Shown here: in pieces, positions 8,061 to 15,177 of the stretch
Layout: each line of letters opens with the position of its first letter
How positions within the stretch are numbered: position 1 is the first letter of the stretch
From: Gammaproteobacteria bacterium
GTDB taxonomy: Bacteria; Pseudomonadota; Gammaproteobacteria; Pseudomonadales; Pseudohongiellaceae
Direction of reading: 5' to 3'
DNA: 64,000 bases
NCBI GenBank assembly: GCA_029242705.1
Contig: JAQWTK010000011.1
Span: 1 to 64,000 of the forward strand
The notes under the pieces: generated by a model
Seen by the model: the letters and a program-made list of their open reading frames with translations, nothing else
Databases searched by the model: none
Told to the model about the DNA's origin: nothing
Translations under genes and position numbers: made by a program

Positions 8061-9215
8061 ATGGTAGATAAGAAATCAACATCAGCAATTGACCGCAGAA
8101 CATTTATCGGGGTAACGAGTGCTATTGGGGCTATGGCAGCAAGCGGTGTAGGACCGGCAATCGCTCAATCTCGTTCGTCCCGCCCGACAGTAATCAGTTC
8201 TGGAAATGGCTTTGTTTATCGTAATGGTGGCACAGAAACTTGTGTCGAGCGGGCCTATCGAATGATGACAGAGGGTACTGATGTTCTGGAGTCACTCGTT
8301 GCGGGAGTGAATATCGTCGAATTGGATCCGGAAGATACAAGCGTCGGTTATGGTGGCCTTCCCGATGCCTTGGGCAGGGTTACACTGGATTCTTGTTGTA
8401 TGCATGGACCCCTGAAACGTGCTGGTGGTGTCGCGGCACTCCAAGGTGTTCGCACACCTTCAAATGTAGCCAAGGCAGTGGCCGATATGACCGATCATCA
8501 CCTGCTTGTAGAACGTGGGGCTCAAGATTTTGCCCGACAAATGGGTTTTGATATAGAAGACGATCTAAATACCGAGCTTTCTCGACAGCGCTATTTAGAA
8601 TGGCGCCGCCGCATAGACCCCTCACATTATCCAGACCCAAATCGACAGGCGCAATTAACTCCCGATATGCACAAGAATTTTGCTCGAAAAAGCATAATGG
8701 TAGCCGAAGAAATGGCAGCTGAAGGTTTGATTGATCCTGAGCATCTTTATGGCACCATCAACTGTAATGGCGTGAATAGCAATGGAGATGTGTGCGGCGT
8801 AACTACTACCTCCGGACTGGCATGGAAGATTCCTGGTCGCGTGGGAGATAGCCCAATTCTCGGTGCCGGCTTATATGTCTCGAATGACCATGGAGCAGCT
8901 GGCTCTACCGGTCGCGGTGAAGCCAATCTCTATAACCTTGCCTCTTTCCTGGTTGTTGAAGAACTCCGGCGCGGCGCTAACCCGAAGGATGCTGGTATGA
9001 CGGCATTGCAGCGGATATGGGAGAATACGGAGGCTAGACTGTTAAATGAAGATCGAGAACCTACATTCAACGTAAACTTCTACGTGCTCAATAAAGATGG
9101 GAGCCATGCAGGCGTGGCGTTCTACGGCACATCTGCTAACGGAAGCCAACGTAATTATGCTGTGTGCGATGAAAATGGCGGACGTCATGAGCCCATTGAA
9201 GGACTTATTAGATAG
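8061..9215 (+). CDS. Tat-exported N4-(beta-N-acetylglucosaminyl)-L-asparaginase family hydrolase
   Basis: 384 residues; ribosome site GGGAGA. A twin-arginine signal (DRRTFIGV, R12-R13, then AIGAMAASGVGPAIAQ) predicts folded export by Tat. The Ntn-hydrolase core aligns with aspartylglucosaminidase / type 2 asparaginase: GGLPDALGRVTLDS, SIMVAEEM, and the autoprocessing site. Here YGTINCNGV takes the place of the usual HDTIGMVV, giving T232 as the predicted nucleophile after self-cleavage at G231. The following GRVGDSPILGAGLYV is the classic substrate loop. The expected role is hydrolysis of GlcNAc-Asn or beta-aspartyl bonds in the periplasm, which would suit scavenging of glycopeptides. Confidence 0.88.
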   Translation: MVDKKSTSAIDRRTFIGVTSAIGAMAASGVGPAIAQSRSSRPTVISSGNGFVYRNGGTETCVERAYRMMTEGTDVLESLVAGVNIVELDPEDTSVGYGGLPDALGRVTLDSCCMHGPLKRAGGVAALQGVRTPSNVAKAVADMTDHHLLVERGAQDFARQMGFDIEDDLNTELSRQRYLEWRRRIDPSHYPDPNRQAQLTPDMHKNFARKSIMVAEEMAAEGLIDPEHLYGTINCNGVNSNGDVCGVTTTSGLAWKIPGRVGDSPILGAGLYVSNDHGAAGSTGRGEANLYNLASFLVVEELRRGANPKDAGMTALQRIWENTEARLLNEDREPTFNVNFYVLNKDGSHAGVAFYGTSANGSQRNYAVCDENGGRHEPIEGLIR

Positions 9216-9340
9216 AACGAAGAACCTATAATTTTAAAATCTTTCGACATCATTCCAACATTACTAAAAAGATAATGCGGCAATGCTTTGTTTTAAAAAT
9301 TACGAGTAAAAGCGTTTATAGCGCGTAGGCAATTAATCAC

Positions 9341-10192
9341 ATGGCTAAAAACAGAAAAAAAAGTGGTAAAAAAAGTAAAGCTAGTAATGAGCCTACCATG
9401 GCGGACAAGGCGGACAAGTTTTACTGCTACCAAAAATCGGTTCAAGAACCAGAACACGAAGTAGAGATTTTCGAGCTTGTTTTCAGAGATGCATATCAGG
9501 AAAAACCTTTGACTCTGAGAGAAGATTTCTGCGGCACTTTTGCCGTGTGTTGCGAGTGGGCCAAATCAGACAAAAATCGAAAGGCAATAGGCGTGGATTT
9601 ATGTCCAGAAACACTCCAGTGGGGAATTGAAAATAACTTGAGCAAACTTAAGCCGGAAGCCGCAGAGAGAGTTGACACTCTAGAGAAGGATGTACGTTCG
9701 CAGACCGCACCGAAGGTAGATGTGTTGGCAGCACAAAATTTCTCTTTCTGGATATTTAAAACTCGAAAAGAAGTCGTCGATTATTTTAAGATAGTTTATG
9801 AGAACCTAAATGATAAGGGCGTCATGGTCATGGACATGATGGGAGGCAAAGAGTCTTACGCAACAGACGTGACCGACAAGCGTACGATTGTAAAAGGAAG
9901 CAATGGCTTTAAGTACCGCTGGGAGCAAGCTTACTTCAACCCAGTCACGTCAGATTGCTCCTTTTATATACACTTTAAGTTCGGAGATGGCAGCCGCCTG
10001 AAAAAAGCTTTCGAATATCACTGGCGCTTTTGGACCATTCCTGAAGTACGCGAGATGCTTGAAGAAGCGGGCTTTCGTAAAAGTCTAGTTTATTGGGACG
10101 TAGCTCCCGAGGACGAAGAAGAAAGGTGGGAGGTAGTTAAGGAAGCGCCCAACGACGATAGCTGGCTCTGTTATATTGTGGGTGTAAAGTAA
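9341..10192 (+). CDS. Class I SAM-dependent methyltransferase
   Basis: 283 residues with a Lys/Ser-rich N-terminal tail (AKNRKKSGKKSKAS) before the domain. The Rossmann methyltransferase core shows motif I as LREDFCGTFAVCCEW, an acidic end of strand 2 in AIGVDLCPETL, motif IV-like VDVLAAQNFSFWIF and post-motif WTIPEVREMLEEAGF. It belongs to a group of uncharacterised cytosolic methyltransferases whose motif I is EDFCGT rather than the usual GxGxG. The substrate is unknown. The start has no strong ribosome site. It stands alone between the asparaginase-like gene and the secreted paralogue pair. Confidence 0.82.
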   Translation: MAKNRKKSGKKSKASNEPTMADKADKFYCYQKSVQEPEHEVEIFELVFRDAYQEKPLTLREDFCGTFAVCCEWAKSDKNRKAIGVDLCPETLQWGIENNLSKLKPEAAERVDTLEKDVRSQTAPKVDVLAAQNFSFWIFKTRKEVVDYFKIVYENLNDKGVMVMDMMGGKESYATDVTDKRTIVKGSNGFKYRWEQAYFNPVTSDCSFYIHFKFGDGSRLKKAFEYHWRFWTIPEVREMLEEAGFRKSLVYWDVAPEDEEERWEVVKEAPNDDSWLCYIVGVK

Positions 10193-10294
10193 TAAGTTCA
10201 GAAAATCCAGTACCTATATAAGTACTCTCATAAGTCACAATATGCTGTAATAACAGCAGGTACTAAATTTAAACGTACCAGGAGATCCTCAAAA

Positions 10295-11320
10295 ATGACT
10301 ATCCTGCGGAAAACTCTAAACCGATCTAGTCTTGTGCTGATAGCTTCGTCACTCGCCTGCTCTTTCGCCAACGCCCAAAGCGATCGCCCGAACCTCGAAG
10401 GTATCTGGACCAACGCGTCACTCACAAATCTGCAACGCCCAGAGGGTGTGGACTCGCTAATTGTTCCGCCCGAGCAGGCCCAAATTATAGCCGCGGCTAC
10501 CCCAATAGCCCGTCTCGAGGGTGGGCTCGATGAGGGCGACGGTGTGAACGATACGCCCGAAGCGGGAGCCGATGACTTTGGTGTCAGGGCCTACAATAAT
10601 TTTTGGGTAAGTCCTGGATCTAATCTGGCCCTTGTGAAAGGTGAGTTCCGCACCTCTTATATAGTCGACCCGCCGAACGGTCGCGTCCCGCGGCAAGAAG
10701 ATCCGCAATACGATTTCGAAAGAGCAAATTTCGGTAATCGCTATGTGACAGGAATTGCTGACTATCGTGGCCCGGAGGCCTTCCCAAACGCAGAGCGTTG
10801 CCTATTAGGTTTCGGCAACAAGGCGGGACCCGGGATGATGGGAGCACTGTATAACAATACCTACCAATTCGTGCAGACGGATGATTATGTGATGATCCTG
10901 GTAGAAATGGTTCACGACGCACGGATTATTCCGATCTATGACTCCGCTGAGGAAGCGCGAGACAATCGAAGACCAACACCACTAGAGCAGTGGTTTGGTG
11001 ATTCTGTCGGTTGGTATGAAGATGACGAGCTTGTTATCGAAACCACTAACATCCACCCACAACAAATGAGTCAGAGCTCAATCCCGATAACTAAAGATGG
11101 AAGAATAACTGAACGATTTAGCAGATATTCTGATAATGAAATTTTCTACCAATTTATTGTAGAGGATGACAATATTTACCATCAGACTTGGACCGCAGAA
11201 CTAAGCTTCTATGCTTCTCCCGAGCCTTGGTACGAATATGCCTGCCATGAGGGCAACTACTCTATGCCGGGATCGCTAGCGGGAGCGCGAAGACTAGAGC
11301 TCGACGCCTTAGGACAATAA
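10295..11320 (+). CDS. Secreted protein of unknown function, paralogue A
   Basis: 341 residues; ribosome site AGGAGA; Sec signal peptide (core SSLVLIASSLACSFANA). No function is known to me. Recognisable conserved blocks are PNLEGIWTNAS, YNNFWVSPG, FRTSYIVDPPNGRVP, ERCLLGF, ILVEMVHDARIIP, GDSVGWYEDDELVIETTN and YEYACHEGNYSMPG. The same blocks appear in the next gene, so the two are tandem paralogues with a 17-nt gap. The short alternating-strand pattern suggests an all-beta periplasmic fold. The CHEGNY motif could bind a metal or form a disulfide, but nothing in the sequence proves this. Confidence 0.82.
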   Translation: MTILRKTLNRSSLVLIASSLACSFANAQSDRPNLEGIWTNASLTNLQRPEGVDSLIVPPEQAQIIAAATPIARLEGGLDEGDGVNDTPEAGADDFGVRAYNNFWVSPGSNLALVKGEFRTSYIVDPPNGRVPRQEDPQYDFERANFGNRYVTGIADYRGPEAFPNAERCLLGFGNKAGPGMMGALYNNTYQFVQTDDYVMILVEMVHDARIIPIYDSAEEARDNRRPTPLEQWFGDSVGWYEDDELVIETTNIHPQQMSQSSIPITKDGRITERFSRYSDNEIFYQFIVEDDNIYHQTWTAELSFYASPEPWYEYACHEGNYSMPGSLAGARRLELDALGQ

Positions 11321-11337
11321 GATAAGAGGAAAGCGCC

Positions 11338-12378
11338 ATGAAAATTACAACCCCAATTGCCGCTGCATTGCTCATCATTCCGTTTAGCTTTTCCGCTGCA
11401 CAATCTGCAGATGACTATTTTGTTCCGCAAACCGAATGGGGACAGCCCGACCTTCAGGGAGTATGGAACTTCAACTCCGAAACTCCCATGCAGAGACCCG
11501 AAGAGTTTGGGGATCGCGAGTTTTTAACTGCTGAAGAGGTCCAACAGGCTCGGATTGACAGAGAGAGAAGTCGTGAAGAGGCAGACGCCCGCGAGGCGGA
11601 GCTAAATGTAAACCCAGAAGCGCCTCCGGTTGCTGAAAGGTCTGGTGGTTATAATAATTTCTGGTTTGAGAGGGCTGCTATTGGTGAGAACGTCCGCACC
11701 TCTTTGATTACTCACCCTACAAATGGAAGAATTCCAGAGAGGGTCGAAGGCTCTCTTGTCCACACCGCAAATCTAGGGCCTGACGTTCCTGGCGACAGGC
11801 CAGTTAGGGCCCTATTTGGAGGCATTGCTAAAGACGGACCAGAAGATCGCGGCCTCTCGGAACGCTGCCTGATTGGCTTCAACGCTGGCCCTCCTCTAAG
11901 TGGTGGTGGGTATAATGCCAACATCCAGATAGTTCAAAGCAAAAGCCACGCGGTCATTTTGACTGAGATGGTTCATGATGCTCGGATTGTGCCTCTAGAT
12001 GATGGGGGAGCTTTAGACGACAACATCCGATTGTGGACTGGTGATTCCAGGGGTTACTTTGAAGGTGATACCTTAGTCGTTGTCACAAAAAACTTTAGCG
12101 ACCTCTTACCAAGTTTCAGCAGGTTTGGTACGGCAGAAAATAAAGTCCTTACCGAAAAATTCACACGCGTTAATTACTCAACTATAAATTACGAGTGGAC
12201 CTTAGAAGATCCTTCGACGTTCACAGATAGGATTACAGCAACGCTGCCCATGACCAAAGTCGCGGGACAGCTTTACGAGTACGGCTGTCATGAGGGTAAC
12301 TATGGCATGGAGAATATACTAAGGGGTGAGAGGATGAGCGAACGTCGTGCTGCCGAAGCTGATGGCGGGGCCGACTAG
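11338..12378 (+). CDS. Secreted protein of unknown function, paralogue B
   Basis: 346 residues; ribosome site AGAGGAAA; signal peptide MKITTPIAAALLIIPFSFSA, cleavage near AQS. Same family as the preceding gene: PDLQGVWNFNSETPMQRP, YNNFWFER, VRTSLITHPTNGRIP, ERCLIGF, ILTEMVHDARIVP, GDSRGYFEGDTLVVVTKN, LTEKFTR, YEYGCHEGNYGMEN. An Arg/Glu-rich helix at about 60-85 (RIDRERSREEADAREAE) is specific to this copy. It ends 27 nt before the convergent ankyrin gene, with a terminator-like hairpin between them. Periplasmic location is predicted; function is unknown. Confidence 0.82.
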   Translation: MKITTPIAAALLIIPFSFSAAQSADDYFVPQTEWGQPDLQGVWNFNSETPMQRPEEFGDREFLTAEEVQQARIDRERSREEADAREAELNVNPEAPPVAERSGGYNNFWFERAAIGENVRTSLITHPTNGRIPERVEGSLVHTANLGPDVPGDRPVRALFGGIAKDGPEDRGLSERCLIGFNAGPPLSGGGYNANIQIVQSKSHAVILTEMVHDARIVPLDDGGALDDNIRLWTGDSRGYFEGDTLVVVTKNFSDLLPSFSRFGTAENKVLTEKFTRVNYSTINYEWTLEDPSTFTDRITATLPMTKVAGQLYEYGCHEGNYGMENILRGERMSERRAAEADGGAD

Positions 12379-12388
12379 CCAAAAAATT

Positions 12389-12407
12389 AAACCATGGAAT
12401 GGTTTTT
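12389..12407. terminator. Bidirectional terminator-like hairpin
   Basis: AAACCAT (12389-12395), loop GGA, ATGGTTT (12399-12405), with an A run on the left and T residues on the right. It sits between the convergent stop codons of paralogue B and the ankyrin gene. The seven-pair stem is short, so termination strength is uncertain. Confidence 0.5.
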
Positions 12408-13812
12408 AGTTTGTAGCCAATTCCCTTAACAAAGCAGCTGTCACTGGCCTTGGTCTTAACGTACGCATTGCCACATCGTGCGGTGTTCGGCCTCTATTAT
12501 CTAGCGCCTCTGGGTCCGCACCTCGGGCAACCAAAAATTTTATAATCTCATTGCCCGAAACATTTGCTGCGCCATGAACAGCGGTCTGACCAGAGCGATC
12601 TACCGAATGGATGTCCGTTCCGACCTCAAGAACCAACAATTCGAGCGCTTGTATTAGCTTTTCTTCAGTCACTATACGAGAATCCGTTTGTGTTACACCT
12701 GCTGCCACCATAGTTGGCGTAACACCCCAGGCCTGACGAAGCTCGGGGTCTGCGCCTGCAGCTAATAAATCTTTCATCATCCCAACATTACCCAAGCGAG
12801 CCGCCAACCAGAATGGCGAAGCGCCATCGTAGGCCTCACGCCCCACATAATCTCCCCGCCTAAAAGGTAAACCCTGGGTAAGCTGCGCATTGGGATCGGC
12901 ACCTTCGTCTAAAAGGGCCTTTAATAATACCGACTTATTCCTTTCAACAGCGTAATGAAGCGATGTCATTCCATATTGATCTGCCTGCATTACGTCAGCA
13001 TCGTAATCTAATATGAGTAGGGCTAGAGCTTCATGTCCACTCTCATCAACTACAAGGCGATAGTCACTCCCTGCGATTGCACTAAGGCTAGCCGCAGCAA
13101 GCAACAAAGGGCTCAATCCATTTGATGTCGAAGCATTTACATCCGCACCTGCTTTTAACAACAAATTCGCAACTTCAACCGAACCGGCTCTAGCGGCAAA
13201 CATTAGTGGAGTAAACTCTCCTCTCGAAGTCCCATTGACATGTGCCCCGGCGCCAATGAGGACATCAACGACTGATTCGTGGTTATTGGCAGCAGCCCAC
13301 ATTAGAGCGGTCTGACCACTACCCCTTTCAACTCCATTGGGGTTCGCCCCTCTTGAGAGAAGTGTCTCAACAGCTTGCAAGGTTCCAGTGCGAGCGCAAC
13401 TCATCAAAGCGCTTTCACCGCTAGGCTCAACAGTCTTCGCATTAGCTTGCGCACCTAATAAAAGCCCAACCATCGCTTCACTGCCATTTCGACAAGCAAT
13501 TGATATGGGTGCAACACCCAAGTCATTCACAGCATCAACTTCCGCCCCCGATTCTAGTAAAGCTTTTGAAAGCTCGACTGCGTCCCAATGAACGGACCAA
13601 TGCAAAGCGGTAGCTCCATCTGGCAGAGTAAGATTAACGTCAGCACCCTTGTCAATAAGTCTCAGTGCAACGTCAATCTCATTTTTTTGTGCGGCAATCA
13701 AAAGATCCGGCTCATCCGCACTCAATAATCCCGTACTAACAACACTAAGGATAAAAATAAATGCATTAGTTCCAAAATTAAATCCGTCTCGTATAAACAT
13801 TATTTTCAACAT
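12406..13812 (-). CDS. Secreted ankyrin-repeat protein
   Basis: 468 residues. The N-terminus (MFIRDGFNFGTNAFIFILSV then VVSTGLLSA) is a signal peptide whether translation begins at the ATG at 13812 or at the second one at 13800. The rest is about twelve ankyrin repeats: DGATALHWSVHWDAVELSKA, GQTALMWAAANNHESVVDVL, GEFTPLMFAARAGSVEVANL, YGMTSLHYAVERNKSVLLKA, SGQTAVHGAANVSGNEI, NRGRTPHDVAM. It lies 6 nt after the DUF1552 gene and is the last gene of the DUF1592-DUF1552-ankyrin operon. Ankyrin repeats bind proteins, so it may scaffold the two exported upstream proteins in the periplasm; that is inference. Confidence 0.88.
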   Translation of the reverse strand: MLKIMFIRDGFNFGTNAFIFILSVVSTGLLSADEPDLLIAAQKNEIDVALRLIDKGADVNLTLPDGATALHWSVHWDAVELSKALLESGAEVDAVNDLGVAPISIACRNGSEAMVGLLLGAQANAKTVEPSGESALMSCARTGTLQAVETLLSRGANPNGVERGSGQTALMWAAANNHESVVDVLIGAGAHVNGTSRGEFTPLMFAARAGSVEVANLLLKAGADVNASTSNGLSPLLLAAASLSAIAGSDYRLVVDESGHEALALLILDYDADVMQADQYGMTSLHYAVERNKSVLLKALLDEGADPNAQLTQGLPFRRGDYVGREAYDGASPFWLAARLGNVGMMKDLLAAGADPELRQAWGVTPTMVAAGVTQTDSRIVTEEKLIQALELLVLEVGTDIHSVDRSGQTAVHGAANVSGNEIIKFLVARGADPEALDNRGRTPHDVAMRTLRPRPVTAALLRELATN

Positions 13813-13818
13813 ATGCAG

Positions 13819-15177
13819 TTAACCAGACAATACATTCAGGTTGTAAGTACTATCACCAAAGCTATCTAAGGGAACTTCTAACTTATCCAGCATATCTAAG
13901 AACAAATTAGTAACCGGCGTTTCATTGTCTCTATTATATTGAACATGGCGACCACCGTTAATCGTTCCGGTACCACCGCCCACAAGCATCGTCGGTAAAT
14001 TATGATGATTATGGCCGTTCCCATCACTCATGCCGCTGCTGTAGATCAGCATAGAATTATCTAAAAGAGAACCATCACCATCATCGGTATTTCTCATTCT
14101 GTCGAGAAAATAGGAAAACATCTCGGTATGGTAACCATTGACTCGAATAAGTTTCTCGATCTTTTCTGCATTGCCCCCGTGATGAGATAGAGGGTGGTGC
14201 GCGTCGGGAACCCCGATCTCAGGATAAGCTCTTTGGCTAGTTTCATGACCAACCATAAAAGTTATGACTCGGGTTAAATCAGCTTGGAATGCAAGATGCT
14301 GAAGGTCGTACATTAGTTTAGCGTGCTCTTGAAAAGTCGCAGGCACCCCAGCGGGTTGTTCAATGACTGGAAGCTCTCTCTCACTTTGGGCTTCGGCCAT
14401 TTGAATGCGCCGTTCCGCATTGCGAATAGAATCTGTATACTCTTCAAGCTTAAGCCGATCTCGGTGGCCAAGGCCTCTTTGCAGCCTCGCTAGTTTGTTA
14501 CTCACCGCATCTAGAATACTACTGTCTTCCTCGCGGCGTGCTCGCCAAACTTTCGGGTCGGTACTTTCGTTGCCGCCAAACAAACGTTCGAAGACCACAC
14601 GGGGATTATTTTCCATCGGAAGTGGCGTAGTAGCGCTAGACCAGCAAAGCGTATTGGCATAAGCACATGCGTAACCAGGATCGCAGGCCCCTACGTTTTC
14701 TCTAGACTCCAAAGACAATTCTAAAGAAGATAATTGGGTATGCTCACCAAAGGCCTTCGCCACAATTTGATCAATAGAGAGGCCCGCACGAAGATCAGCT
14801 CCCTCAGTTTTCTTTGGATGCACGCCGGTCAGGTAAGCCCCAGCTGCCCGCGCATGGTCTCCCGCCCCTTCTCCTGGCCAAGCATCTCCCATCTTATTTG
14901 AAAGACCTGTAAGAACAAGCATCTGATCTTGATAAGCGGCCAATGGCGCCAGGGTGGATGGCAATGAAAATCCTCGGCCAACTTCCGGAGGCGTAAAGTT
15001 ATCCATGAAGACGCCATTTGGAACATAAACAATGCCCAGCCGTTTAACTGGTTTTGCCGCGGTTAGTTCCTGAGCAGTTAACGCCGGGACCATACCGTCA
15101 AGCAGAGGTAACGCAACACTCGCCCCTAATCCTCGAAGGAAAGTTCTTCGCGGTATATGCTTTTTTGTAATAATCAT
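13819..15177 (-). CDS. DUF1552 family Tat-exported protein
   Basis: 452 residues with a twin-arginine signal (PRRTFLRGLG, R10-R11, then ASVALPLLDG). The body shows typical DUF1552 features: LGIVYVPNGVFMDNFTP, LVLTGLSNKMGD, HARAAGAYLTG, SIDQIVAKAFGEHTQ, VTFMVGHETS-like ITFMVGHETSQRAYPEIG, HHPLSHHGG, and GNGHNHHNLPTMLVGGG. The His-rich stretches hint at metal binding, and the fold may be alkaline-phosphatase/sulfatase-like. It overlaps the stop of the DUF1592 gene by 4 nt (ATGA), so translation is coupled. The DUF1592 and DUF1552 pair recurs in Planctomycetes and marine proteobacteria; no biochemical function is established to my knowledge. Confidence 0.9.
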   Translation of the reverse strand: MIITKKHIPRRTFLRGLGASVALPLLDGMVPALTAQELTAAKPVKRLGIVYVPNGVFMDNFTPPEVGRGFSLPSTLAPLAAYQDQMLVLTGLSNKMGDAWPGEGAGDHARAAGAYLTGVHPKKTEGADLRAGLSIDQIVAKAFGEHTQLSSLELSLESRENVGACDPGYACAYANTLCWSSATTPLPMENNPRVVFERLFGGNESTDPKVWRARREEDSSILDAVSNKLARLQRGLGHRDRLKLEEYTDSIRNAERRIQMAEAQSERELPVIEQPAGVPATFQEHAKLMYDLQHLAFQADLTRVITFMVGHETSQRAYPEIGVPDAHHPLSHHGGNAEKIEKLIRVNGYHTEMFSYFLDRMRNTDDGDGSLLDNSMLIYSSGMSDGNGHNHHNLPTMLVGGGTGTINGGRHVQYNRDNETPVTNLFLDMLDKLEVPLDSFGDSTYNLNVLSG

